Below, in pieces: positions 1 to 11,069 of a DNA stretch of 64,000 nucleotides (the first letter of the stretch is position 1; each line of letters starts with the position of its first letter). The stretch comes from Garcia nutans (lineage: Eukaryota; Streptophyta; Magnoliopsida; Malpighiales; Euphorbiaceae), in the NCBI GenBank assembly GCA_947685225.1, contig CANTUV010000003.1:9370001-9434000 (forward strand). The letters are read 5' to 3'. The notes under the pieces are model-generated. The model searched no databases. It had not been told where the DNA came from and was given only the letters and a program-made list of their open reading frames with translations. A program made the position numbers and the translations under genes.

Positions 1-1234
1 GGCATAGTGTGGTGTTTAACATAGTCTACCAAGATAGTCTAATTATGGTATTTGATGAGGAGTTTCTCAATGATTTGATTGAGATACCCTTTAGGATTAA
101 GATCTCATTTTGGCTATCGATTGGTTATTCAGACAATGGACAGTAATGGATTGTCAGCACAAATGTGTTACTCTGAGAACACGTTATGGAAGGAGGTGGT
201 GGTATATGGTGAGCAGTGGCACCTCTCATCCTTGTTTAGCTCAGCTATTTCAGCTAGGAGGATGATCCAGAAGAGGTGTTTAGCTTCCCTAGCACATGTA
301 ATAGATACTAGAGCTGAGGGGTTTAGGCTTGGTAGTATTTTTATAGTGGCAGAGTTTCCTGATGTGTTCCCTAATGAGTTACCAATGCCTAGTACCACTC
401 CTATCTCGATTACTCTTTATCGGATGGCACCTATAGAAATAAAAGAGTTGAAAGTTTAGTTGCAGGAGTTGTTGGATAAAGGTTATATGCCCTAGTGTTT
501 CACCATGGGGAGCACGCATACTATTTGTGACGATGAAGGATGGCACCTTGAGATTATACATTAACTACCGGCGATTGAATAAGGTGATGATCAAGAACAA
601 GTATCTTTTCCTTATATTGATGATCTCTTTAATCAGTTAAAGAGAGCCATATTATTCTCTAAGATTGATTTGAGATCAGGTACCATCAGTTGAGAGTTAA
701 AGATGTTGATGTACCCTAGATTGCTTTTCACATGAGATGCGAGCATTTTGAGTTTTTGGTGATGCCCTTTTAGACTAATGAATGCACCAACAACATTCAT
801 GGACTTGATGAACTGAATCTTCTGACCATATTTAGATTAGTTTGTGGTGGTTTTCATTTATGATATATTGGTGTATTCACATAGTAAAGAAGATCATGAT
901 AGGCATCTGTGGATCATACTGCAGACATTGAGAGAGAGAAACAGTTGTACGCTAAGATTTCTAAATGTGAGTTTTGATTGGATCAGGTGACTTCTCTCGG
1001 ATATGTAAATTCAGCTGAGGGTATTAAAGTTGATCCGAGCAAATTAAAAGTAATCTTGAATTGGAGTCTACCAAAAGGTGTTATAGAAGTCAAAATTTTT
1101 CTGGGATTGGTAGGCTACTACCTTCGATTTGTGAAGGGTTTTTTCATAATTGCTACACCACTCACCGGATTACTTCCAAAAGTAGTTAGATTTGTGTGGA
1201 TAGATTAGTGTCAAACAAGCTTTAGCAGTTGAGA
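1..1234 (+). pseudogene. Old Ty3/gypsy (Tekay-type) pol fragment: protease end and reverse transcriptase
   Basis: Aligns by eye, base for base, with about 8459-9700 of the second Tekay copy in this window. It runs from the end of the protease domain through the reverse transcriptase, which would copy the element RNA into cDNA. The frame is broken by many stops and indels. The catalytic FIDD motif reads FIYD: the codon at 859-861 is TAT where the other copy has GAT, so the first catalytic aspartate is lost. It keeps about 14 codons after 'LQE' that the second copy lacks, so it is an independent and older insertion. The 5' part lies outside the window. The domain continues after the solo LTR at 3724. 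Confidence 0.85.
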
Positions 1235-1239
1235 GACAT

Positions 1240-1591
1240 TGTAGACGCTTAATTTTTTACCCAGTCCGGTCCGTTATTTTTTATATAGTCCAAAATAATT
1301 TTTGTGGTATTTTAATTAAATAATATTTATTTTAGTATTTATTATTTATAATTTTTAATAAAAAAATAAAAATGGTGAAGTTAATAAAAAATATAATAAT
1401 AAAAAATAAAAATAAAAATCGGCGACAGAAAAACTGTAGACCCTTAATATTTTACCCAGTCCAGTCCGTTATTTTTTTATATAGTCCAAAGTAATTTTTG
1501 TGGTATTTTAATTAAATAATATTTATTTTAGTATTTACTATTTGTATTTTTTAATAAAAATTAAAATGGTGAAGTTAATAAAAAATATAAT

Positions 1592-1624
<33 letters not shown>

Positions 1625-3723
1625 AATAAAAATTGGCAACGGGAAAATCGGTGACGAAAATATTTCATTGCCGAAGGTCCAATTAGCCAAGGCCAATTCA
1701 CCGGCAGGAATTTCCTGCGAGGCCATTTCGCCGCAGGAAATTCTTGCTGCTAAATGGCCTTGGCCAATTCCTGCGGCGAATTGGCTCGCTGCCTGTCCAT
1801 CGCCTCGCAATTTTTCGCCAGCTCTCGCAGTCATCGCCAACGCTCGCAGTTTTTGCCAGTGAAATTTTCCAGCGCAATTTTTTCTGAAACCATATTCTAT
1901 TTGGTTTTGGTTTCTTTTCCTAATTAATTTTAGTTTCCTTAAACAATTAGAATTAGGTTTATGATTTTTGCTATAAATAAGACTTTAAAACTCAGAATTA
2001 AGGGACTAGGATTGGGACTTGGAATTTAGATCAGGAGGAAAAGTTGGTGATCGAGAATTGGACTATTATACTTGGATTACAGAAAACCCTAGCCAGAGAA
2101 GATTAGCAACAAGTAAGCAACCAACAATTCATCAAAGGTAGCCACACTGCCTTTGTTTTTTGTTCATCCAGAATTCAATTTTGGTGGAACCAACTACGCA
2201 GGTTTGATCTTTAATCATAGATTATATATTTATGTAGCTTTGTTTCTTTGATTAATAAGAACATGCACACAGTACTTTGATCTTTAAATATATAGTAATT
2301 TGATCTTTGTTTCAAAAACCTTAAGAACCCAAATTTATTTCTTCTGTTTCAAAAAACCTTAAGAACCCTAAATTATTTCTTCTGTTTCCCAAAAAAAAAT
2401 CTCAAAAATCCTAATTTATTTCTTCTGTCTCCAAAAACCCTAATTCATTTCTTCTGTTTTCAAAAACCTTAAAAACATTAAATCGTTTCTTCTATTTTCA
2501 AAAACTTTATAAAACCCTAAACTGTTTTCCTCTAACTTTTTTTCCAAAATTTTCAAATGTTTTCTTAAATCTCCAAACCCTAACCTACTTTACAGTTTCT
2601 AAAAAATCATAATTATTTTATAACTATTTTCTTAAATCCTAAAATCAAATATGTTTTCCAAATGTCAAAAACCCTAATTCTCTCAAAATTAATACGGTAA
2701 ACCCTAGTTTTCCTAAATCCTAAACCTTAAAACCTTAAAATCTTATAAACATAAACCTTAAAACTCAATACAGTAAACCTAAAATCACAATCCAGTAACC
2801 AAGAGTTATAAACCTAATATCTTAAGATTCCAAAACCCTAATTTCATAATGTTACCCCTAAACCCTAATTTGATTCATGAAACCCTAATTCATTCCAATT
2901 TTCCAAAACCTTTACAGTAGGTTAAATAAATAACAATAATAATACTAAAATCCCAAAATCCTAAATGTTAATTAAAGAACTTTAAATAGAAACAGTAAAC
3001 CTTAATTTGTATCTTTACTTGCTTTATTTTTAGATTTGATTATGTACCCTATTATATGCTTTGGTGGATGATTTATTTAATTTCAATGATTGATTTATTT
3101 AATTTATCATGGATGGATGTTTTCTTTATTGTTATTATTTGTTTGTTTTAGTATTAAAAGTGTGAGAGGTATGTTTCCACTTTGTGGGTACCTAATTAGT
3201 TACATGCCATGTAATTTAGATTGCTTTTATATTTTAGACCAATGTAAAGGACATGTTTCTACCTTTTGGTGGGTGCCCTATTTAGTTTAGACATGGATGA
3301 TGTAAGGACATGTTTCCATCCTCGGATGGGTGTCAATTTATTTGCTTTGTTTGGACATTGCTTTGATTTTAATATAATGATGCTTTATTTTAATTGTTGC
3401 ATGTAGTATGGATAATATCGTTATACTTAAGAATTTTATAATATTAAGACATGAAAAGGAAGCCGGTTTCAATGAACTGGGCGTTGTGGGGGTGCTGGTC
3501 CATTTCTCACATTCCCCACACGTACCCAACTTTCTGAACCCTTTAGGGGGTTGGGGATTCCTTAGGAATTGAGTCATCCACCCCTTTCTTTTTTCTGGCC
3601 CGTCTGGGTGGCGACTCCATTTTTTTAGACTTAGGTCCTTGTTCTCTAAGACCCCGAGCCTAAAAAGTGCCGAAGTCGTAAGAACCATTCCACCGGGAGT
3701 GGGGGCAAAAATCCCCGCTCACA
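1240..3723 (+). mobile_element. Solo Tat/Ogre-type LTR with 5-bp TSD GACAT
   Basis: Starts TGTAGACGC and ends CCCCGCTCACA, the termini shared by this LTR family. It is flanked by GACAT at 1235-1239 and 3724-3728. The interrupted pol reads straight through if the insert and one TSD are removed, as a comparison with 9660-9720 shows. There is no PBS, internal region or second LTR, so it is a solo LTR left by LTR-LTR recombination. A second copy of the first ~60 bp begins near 1435 (CTGTAGACCCTTAATATTTT), a partial internal duplication of the U3 start. A TATA box lies at 1972-1979. AAACCCTAA motifs fill 2330-2900. The leader hairpin is at 2134-2154 and the three terminal hairpins lie at about 3168-3335. 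Confidence 0.93.
1721..1759. other. U3 inverted repeat upstream of the TATA box
   Basis: GGCCATTT at 1721-1728 pairs with AAATGGCC at 1752-1759, and GCAGGA pairs with a weaker TCTTGC inside. It is the counterpart of the strong hairpin in element A (32522-32556) and sits about 210 bp upstream of this LTR's TATA box, in a GC-rich island within AT-rich sequence. Confidence 0.6.
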
Positions 3724-4262
3724 GACATGTTGACTCAGACTCCTATCCTTACTCTGCCTATGGAAGGTAAATCATATGTGATATACAATGATGCTTCACA
3801 TAGTGGTTTAAGTCATGTTTGGTGTAGGAGGGTAGAGTTACTGGTTATGCATCTCAACAATTGAAGCCTCATGAGTTACACTACCCGACTCATGATTTGG
3901 AGATGGCAGCCATAGTTTTTACATTGAAGATTTAGTGGTATTATTTATATAGGGAGAAATTCTTCATTTATTTTGATAATAAGAGTTTCAAGTATTTAGG
4001 TGTCCAAAAGGAGTTGAATCTTCAGTAGAAACAATGGTTAGAGCTAATAAACAATTATGACTGCTTTATTGATATCATCTTGGAAAAGCAAATATGGTTG
4101 TGGATGCCTTGAATCAAAAGTCCATGGTAGGTTTGACTGCCTATTCACTCTTATTTCTTGTTGAGTTAAGGGAGTTGCATGCCAGATTTCAGGTATGTGA
4201 TGATGGTGTGCTTATGGCTCAGTTTCAGTTGTGGCCATTATTGTTAGACCATATTAAGGAAG
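3724..4262 (+). pseudogene. Old Tekay pol fragment: RNase H domain
   Basis: Continuation of the pol fragment at 1-1234, after one copy of the GACAT target duplication. It matches about 9700-10216 of the second copy, the RNase H domain that degrades the RNA strand during reverse transcription. It carries stops and small indels. It ends where the second Tekay element inserted at 4263 (flank GGAAG at 4258-4262). The rest of this old element should lie beyond all later insertions and was not found in the window. Confidence 0.8.
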
Positions 4263-6862
4263 TGTAATATCCCAAATGATACCCTAAAATTTTGGAAATG
4301 CTAATTGTTGAAATTGAATTAAATGATTTGAAGTGTATATTTATGTAAGTGAAAAGATAAGAGGAAGGAGTGTGTATATGTTGTATATATAGAGATATAT
4401 ATACTATATACTAGTCAATAGCTTATTTGGTCTAATGATTTTTTTATTATTTTAATAAAATTAATTAAAGATAGTGGAAGATGACATAATTGGGTTTATT
4501 ATTATATTATTAAATACTTAGTGGAGAGTGATTTGAGGAAAAGGAGTTTGGTTAAAAAAGAAGAGTGTGGTTTGACTTTGCATTTTCATCTTCTTCTTTC
4601 TTCTTTGGCCGGCCACCACCATCTTCTTCAAGGGAGAGATTTTGCTTCTTACTAACTCAAGAATTTGAAAGATTTCAAGTGATCAAGTTGAAGTTTTAAG
4701 GATTTTCTTCACTTTTGGTAAGTTTCCAACTTGTTTCTTTGATTTCTTTTGAGTTTGTGCTTATGAGTTTGGTGAATGGTTGTTGTAGATGTGTTTGTGG
4801 TTGATTGGTATGTTTGAAGTGTTTTGTCATGTTAACTTTGATATTTGGGGTTGGATTGAAGAAAGGATTAACTTTGGTGAAGAAAAGAGTTGTGGGTTGT
4901 GTAAGTTTGAGTTGTGAAAAATGGTTGTGTTTGTGTTTGATGCTTGTATTTGAGTTGTTTTGATGTTTATGCAAGTATTATATGGTATGTTGATGGATTT
5001 GGTTGAGTTTGTGTAGTGTTGATAAGGTTATTGAAAGATGATAGTTGGATGTGGCATTTTTAGTGTCTATTTCAGGTTTTTTGCCTGACACACTCAGTAA
5101 CATGGCCATGTCTTTGGGCGTGTCATTGGTTCTATTTTCTGGGTTGGTGACACATCCAATGACACGCCTATGTCACTGAGCATGTCATAGCTACTGTATT
5201 ATTGGAGGATTGACACGTCCAGTGACACGCCCATGTCACTGAGCGTGTCATAGCTTCTGTGTTGGAGGAGAATTGACACGTGAAGTGACACACCCATGAC
5301 ACTGAGCATGCCAAAGCTTCTGTGTTGTGGGATTAGGGCATGGTCAGCGACACGCCCGTGTTGTTGAGCATGTCAAGTGTATAGTTTGCCCTAGATGGTT
5401 CTTATTCCTATTTTCTCATGTGTATCACTAAGTGAGTATGTATAATCACCTTTGGATTAGGTTTTGAAGAGAATTGAGTTACCCAAGCCAAGGATTGAGG
5501 GATATCTTGGAAGAGAAGGTTGTTAGAGTGGTGTTATTGCTTTTAGAGGTAAGTACGGACTTGAATGATTGCATACATTTACATGACATTGGGACTTAGC
5601 ACATTTAGTTGAGAAATGTGTTAAGTTACTTGATATATTGTTAATGAATGAGTTATATGTTATGATATACATAATGTGAATTATGTTGATGTATCAAAGC
5701 AATTGAGTAATGTGTTGTATATGAAAAGAAATATGGAATAATGTAATAAGATATGTGCAAACATAATGTAACAAATTGTTAGTGATATAAGAGAGAAGAA
5801 TGAGAAAAAGGATGATATATTAAGGCAATGTGCCTAGTTTGATTATGAGAAATGAAATGAGAATGGAATTATGAAAGTATTTGATAATGAGATAAATGAA
5901 TAAATTGTGTGCCTAATATGTTATTTAATTTTTAGAGTTCTGGGTTTGGCGGCATGCCTATGAATTGCTGGACAGGTGAAAAGACCGAGTTGTAAGCTGG
6001 GCCCAGCTGATAAAAGTGACGTTATTGGGGGTGAAAAGACCGGGTCGTAAGCCTTAAAAACAAATCCTTAATGCTAGACTGAGTGAAAAGACTGGAAGCT
6101 CAGATCTAGTTGGATTATCCTTGGATATATATATTGCCTATGGGGCTAGACACAAGGTGTCATTATGGACCAAAGCAGTAACTCTGAAATTTGAATAGCA
6201 TATTAGATCCTTTTTGGGTCCATGCTTGTCTTTGCTTTAATTTGAATTGTGAAATGTGATGCAAATTATTAATATAATGTTATGAGTTATGCTATATATA
6301 GTGAAATGAGTTGTTATATTCACATGTGTTGTGCATTAGCATCGCATGGATCTATATTGAATCAAAGTTTGTACCACTAAGCTTTTGACTTAGCACGATT
6401 GTGGTTCATCGCGCCGGTGACAGGGTAGATCCAATTGTGTCGAAAAGTTCAACTAGACCGAGTCGAATCTAGGCTTGTGATCCCTTGTGAATTGTTGATT
6501 TTGGACATCAAGATCAGATATGAACTGCCAGCATGTATAAATTTCATATTTTTGTATTTATAAACTTTGATGTAAACATATGTATATTCCGCTGCTTATT
6601 AAACAAATATTTTGGATAAACTTTTGGGTGATGATGTTAAATATATATATGTATTTTTAACAAGGAATGTTTTATCTATAACTATTTATAAAATAAGTTA
6701 AATTTTTAAGTTTACTCATATTGTTGAAATGATGATTTGATGTTAAAGTTTTAAAGTTTGGTTTGGTTTAAGGAAAATGGTTTGTGACATCCTTGTATCT
6801 AGTATACGTATGTTACATATGTGTGTGTATGGCATACGAATATGGGGTACGGGGGTGTTACA
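4263..6862 (+). repeat. 5' LTR of the Tekay element
   Basis: Starts TGTAATATCCC and ends GGGGTGTTACA, followed at once by the primer site. The 3' copy begins identically at 11680. A TATA-like TATATATA lies near 4384-4391. The middle holds an array of palindromic ACACG/CGTGT units (5080-5390). Near 5975-6052 are repeated GGTGAAAAGACCG..GTAAGC blocks. No coding sequence is seen; the 92-codon minus ORF at 4696-4974 is low-complexity and not supported. Confidence 0.93.
5080..5390. repeat. Palindromic minisatellite in the LTR (TGACACG...CGTGTCA units)
   Basis: About six imperfect units, each with TGACACG(CCC) on the left and GCGTGTCA on the right around a short spacer such as CATGTCACTGA, separated by TAGCTTCTGTG-like linkers. 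Each unit can fold into a hairpin. The same array recurs in the other Tekay-type LTRs at 12500-12860, 48640-49000 and, reversed, 59930-60235. Confidence 0.85.
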
Positions 6863-6869
6863 TTTGTTT

Positions 6870-6881
6870 TGGTATTAAAGC
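6870..6881 (+). other. Primer-binding site, initiator-tRNA-Met type
   Basis: TGGTATTAAAGC lies 7 bp after the LTR end. It is close to the TGGTATCAGAGC site known for Del/Tekay elements, two changes away. Minus-strand DNA synthesis would start here. Confidence 0.85.
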
Positions 6882-7032
6882 GTAGGTTTGAGGTTCTCAA
6901 CCTAGGTGAATTGTAAGAAAAAGAAAATTTTGATTTTAAATTATGGTTTTAAAATAAGATACATGCATTGCCACTGGCAGTTTCTGATCTTTTATGAGGT
7001 ATATTCTGTTGTGTTTGCAAATATAGGTAGTG

Positions 7033-8282
7033 ATGGCATCTCAGACACGTCAGTCCGTAGAGGATAGTGCCGAGAGTGTAGCTCCTATTGAGGGTAGAGA
7101 TGGACCTAGGGTTGAGATAGCTGGAGAGGCACCTACTCCTGTGCTAGAGAGACCAGCTGCTGATGAGATTCTGCCGATTTGGTTACGACATATGGTAGAA
7201 TTATTTAGGCAGGCTCTAGTTTAGTAGTCGCCACCGCAACTGTAGCCACAAGTACCGGTGAGCCAATATGATAAATTGAGGAAGTTTGGAGCTAAGGATT
7301 TCATTGGTACTATAGATCCTGCAGTAGCTGAGCAGTGGTTAGATAGAGTCCAGAGGGTATTCATCCAGCTGCAAGCTTCTCCTGAAGAAAAATTTGATTA
7401 TGCTAGATTCTTTCTGCAGAGAGATGCATATTATTGGTGGAAGACTGTTCCACATGCGATGGATAATCCACCAACCTTGACTTATGGTGATTTTCTGTGG
7501 GAGTTTGAGTAGAAGTACAATCCGAGGGAGTATAAGGATCGAAGATGATGGAGTTTCTGAGTCTGAGACAGGATAACCGGATAGTGACAGAGTATGAGAT
7601 TGATTTTATCCGGTTGACTCATTATGCCGGTGGGATTATTTCAGATGAGATAGACCGGTGTAGGAGATTTGCGGAGGGGTTGAGACCCTCTATTATGTGT
7701 ATTGTCATAGGCTCCCGATATCAGGATCTTTCCCAACTAGTTGCAGCTACCAGGAGTGTTGAGAGAGCACAGGGTATTGCAACAGTTGCTACTGAGGAGG
7801 AGACCAGAGTTAGGAGACCCTAGTTTGAGGCACGGTCTTCATCTGCAAAGAGAGGATGAGGAGGTCATTTTCAGAGGTTTAGTAGGGGCGAGAGGTAGCC
7901 TGGTAGGTCAGTACCACATCAGAAGTAGAGATTGAGACCTACAGTTTCTGTGGCTAGTACACCGACCCCAGTGGTTCAGAGGTCTGCTCCACCTACATGT
8001 GTTCATTGTGGTAGAGCACACGGAGGTGATTGCTGGTGGAGAAGTACTTCGGGAGTGTGTTTCAGATGTGGGTCGCCAGATCATTTTGTCAGAGATTGTC
8101 CATAGCCACCAGAGGATAGACAAGCAGATTCTACAGTTTCTCAACATAGTGTCAGAGGAGGTCGAGGTGGCAGAGGTTTTAGTAGTGGTGGTCTACCTGG
8201 GTTTAGTCAGAGAGGAGGCTCTACATCTGGAGGCAGTAGGCCAGATAAGGCTGGGCCATCTCAGCGGGTTTATGTGATGTAG
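7033..8282 (+). pseudogene. Tekay gag (capsid and nucleocapsid), broken
   Basis: Encodes the structural protein that packages element RNA. I start at the ATG at 7033 (MASQTRQ), the first in-frame ATG after the leader. The capsid part is recognisable at 7258-7823 (AEQWLDRVQRVF, YYWWKTV). Reading frame 1 changes to frame 3 between 7512 and 7545, a one-base shift. A zinc knuckle of the standard CX2CX4HX4C form lies at 8058-8099 (CFRCGSPDHFVRDC), followed by a Gly/Arg-rich tail. Stops: TAG at 7222, 7225, 7510, 7821, 7896, 7926, 8103 and 8280, and TGA at 7857. Gag runs straight into the protease in the same frame, as expected for a single gag-pol polyprotein. Confidence 0.9.
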
Positions 8283-8690
8283 AGACAACCGGATGCTTCA
8301 GCCATCATTGCTGGTACATTCTCTTTATTTGGCATTTCAGTTCTTCCTCTGATAGATCCTGGATCTACACATTCTTACATTAGTGCATCTATCTTGCCTA
8401 TGACTGAATTGCATTCTAAGTCCTTAGGATTTGATGTTTTGGTGACAAATCTTTTAGGGCATAGTGTTGTGGTGAGTAAGCTGCACCGAGATAGCACAGT
8501 TGTTGTTCAGGATGAGGAGTTTCTCGATGATTTGATTGAAATGCCTTTCAAGGATTATGATTTAATCTTAGGCATGGATTGGTTATCCAAGCATGGGGCT
8601 GTGGTAGACTGTCAGAATAAGTGTGTTACTCTGAGAATCGGTGATGATAGAAGTGTTATGGTATCTAGTGAGTAGAGACATCTTGCATCC
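8283..8690 (+). pseudogene. Tekay protease domain
   Basis: Aspartic protease that would cut the polyprotein. The active-site segment reads LIDPGSTHSYIS, the DPGS variant of the D-S/T-G motif that is usual in this lineage, and the second conserved stretch DLILGMDWLSKHGAVVDC is also present. It is open except for a TAG at 8673-8675 just before the RT linker. It shares the frame of gag and RT. The start of the old copy (position 1) corresponds to about 8459. Confidence 0.88.
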
Positions 8691-9689
8691 ATGTTTGTTT
8701 TAGCTGTTGCAGGTAGGAGGATGATTCTGAAAGGGTGCGATGCTTATCTTGCTCATGTTGTAGATACCAGGGTAGTGGGTTCTCAATTTGATAGTATACC
8801 CGCAGTTGTTGAATTCTTAGATATTTTCCCTGAGGAGTTGCCAGGGATACTCCATGAGAGAGAGGTTGAGTTTGGTATCGATTTGTTGCCTGGTTCCACT
8901 CCCATCTCTATTACTCCTTATCGAATGGCGCCTGCTGAGTTGAGAGAGTTGAAGGTGCAGTTGCAGGACGGAGCACCTGTTTTGTTTGTGAAGAAGAAGG
9001 ATGGTACCTTAAGATTGTGCATTGATTATCGGCAGTTAAATAAAGTGACCATCAAGAATAAGTATCCTTTGCCTTGGATAGATGATCTCTTTGATCAGTT
9101 GAAAGGAGCAGCAATATTCTCTAAGATTGATCTGAGATTAGGGTACCACCAATTGAGAATCAGAGAGGAAGATGTACCTAAGATAGCTTTCTGCACGAGG
9201 TATGGGCATCATGAGTTTTTGGTGATGCCTTTTGGATTGACGAATGCACCAGCAACATTTATGGATTTGATGAACAAGGTGTTTAGATCTTATCTAGATC
9301 AGTTTGTGGTGGTCTTTATCGATGATATTTTGGTGTATTCGTATGATGAGGAGGATCATGACAAGCATTTTCATATTGTATTGCAAACTTTGAGGGAGAA
9401 GCAATTGTATGCTAAACTATCTAAATGTGAGTTTTGGCTTGATCAAGTAACTTTTCTCAGTCATATGGTTTCAGCAGATGGTATAAAAGTTGATCTGAGT
9501 AAAGTTGAAGCTATTTTGACTTGGAGTCCACCGAAGATAGTGACTGAGGTTAGAAGTTTTCTAGGTTTGGCAGGCTATTATCGAAGGTTTGTGAAAGGTT
9601 TTTCTTTGATAGCTACTCCACTCACTAGATTACTTCGGAAGGGAGTAAAATTCGTGTGGACAGTTCAGTGTCAAGCGAGCTTTGAGTAG
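8691..9689 (+). pseudogene. Tekay reverse transcriptase domain
   Basis: 332 codons open between two TAGs. Visible motifs in order: VLFVKKKDGTLRLCIDYRQL, FSKIDLRLGYHQL, VMPFGLTNAPATF and the catalytic FIDDILVYS, followed by FLGLAGYYRRF of the connection region. It lacks about 14 codons before GAPVLFVKKK: after LKVQLQ the sequence jumps to DGAPV, whereas the old copy at 461-520 keeps that segment. The deletion is in frame, so the ORF stays open, but it removes conserved N-terminal RT residues. A TAG at 9687-9689 ends the open stretch. Confidence 0.93.
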
Positions 9690-10253
9690 TTGAAGGAGAT
9701 GTTGACTCAAGCTCCTGTTCTTACCTTGCCTGTGGAAGATAAACCATATGTGATTTACAATGATGCTTCACATAATGGTTTAGGTTGTGTTTTGATGTAG
9801 GAAGGTAGAGTCATAGCTTATGCTTCGCGGCAGTTGAAGCCACATGAGTTTAATTATCTGACGCATGATTTGGAATTGGCAGCTATAGTTTTTGCTTTGA
9901 AGATTTGGCGACATTACCTTTATGGGGAGAAGTGTTTCATTTATACAGATCACAATAGTTTGAAATACTTGGGTGTTCAGAGAGAGCTGAATCTTCAGCA
10001 GAGATGGTGGTTGGAGTTGATAAAAGACTATGACTGTTTGATTGATTATCATCCTGGTAAGGCAAATGTAGTTGCTCATCGGAAGTCTTTGGCAGGTTTG
10101 ACTGCTTATTCACTCTTATTGCTTGTTGAGTTGAGAGCGTTGCATGCTAGTTTTGAATCATGTGATTATGGTGCTTTGTTAGCTCAGTTGCAGTTGAGGC
10201 CGATATTGTTGGATCAAATTAGAGAGGCTCAGTTGGCAGATGAGAAAATTTAG
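9690..10253 (+). pseudogene. Tekay RNase H domain
   Basis: Same frame as RT. Motifs seen: YNDASHNGLGCVL, LAAIVFALKIWRHYLYG and YTDHNSLKYL, carrying the conserved acidic residues of gypsy RNase H, then LNLQQRWWLELIKDYD and YHPGKANVVA. TAG stops at 9798-9800 and 10251-10253 interrupt it. In the old copy the matching sequence is at 3724-4262. Confidence 0.9.
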
Positions 10254-11069
10254 AAAGTTGTTCTGGATTGTTAAAAGGAGGAGAGCCGAGATTTTCATGT
10301 GAGAGATGATAGCAGTTTATGGTATAAAGATAGATTGTGTGTTCCTGATGATGTGGAATTGAAGATTATTTTTGAGGAAGCACATCAGTCGGCTTTTGCT
10401 GTGCACCCTGGGACTACTAAGATGTATCATGATTTGAAGAAATATTATTGGTTGTCAGGTATGAAGTGGGACATAGCAGAGTTTGTATCTAAATGTGTCA
10501 CTTATCAGAGAGTGAAGGCCGAGCACCAAGTTCCTTTGGGGTTACTCCAACCTTTATCAGCGCCTGAGTGGAAATGGAAGCGTGTAACGATGGATTTTGT
10601 GACTAGGTTAACGTTGACTCAGAAGAATCATGATGCAATCTGGGTGATTATTGATCGGCTGACAAAGACAACTCATTTTCTTCTAGTTCGGATGGACTAT
10701 TCTCTTGAGAAGTTGGCTGAGCTGTATATCAGTGAGATAGTGAGATTGCATGGAGTCCCAACTTCTTTGGTGTCTAATCGAGATCCCTGGTTTACTTTAA
10801 GATTTTGGAAAAGTTTGCATGATGCTTTGGGTTCTCAGTTGCATTTTAGCACTGCTTTTCATCCTCAGACAAATGGGCAGTTAGAGAGAGTGATACAGAT
10901 TTTAGAGGATATGTTGAGAAGTTGTATCATTGATTTCTCTAGGAGTTGGGACAGATTCTTTCCATTGATTGAATTTTCCTATAACAACAGTCACCAGTCT
11001 AGCATTGGGATGACTCCTTGTGAGGCCTTATATGGTAGAAGATGCAGGACGCCTCTATGTTTGGATTAG
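10254..11069 (+). pseudogene. Tekay integrase core
   Basis: Would insert the cDNA into the chromosome. The N-terminal zinc domain reads HPGTTKMYHDLKKYYWLSGM then CVTYQ, where the second cysteine of the usual CxxC is tyrosine. The catalytic D, D and E sit in WKRVTMDFV, VSNRDPWF and FHPQTNGQLERV, so the DDE triad is present. A TAA at 10272-10274 and a TAG at 11067-11069 break the frame. The frame is shared with RT and RNase H. Confidence 0.9.

Noticed and set aside
2330..2900. Interstitial telomere
   Set aside because: AAACCCTAA motifs are scattered and irregular, lie inside an LTR, and recur at the same LTR position in every copy.
7741..8277. ORFs in other frames across the Tekay gag tail
   Set aside because: The true frame carries the zinc knuckle at 8058-8099; the longer alternative ORFs are off-frame and exist because the true frame has TAG stops.
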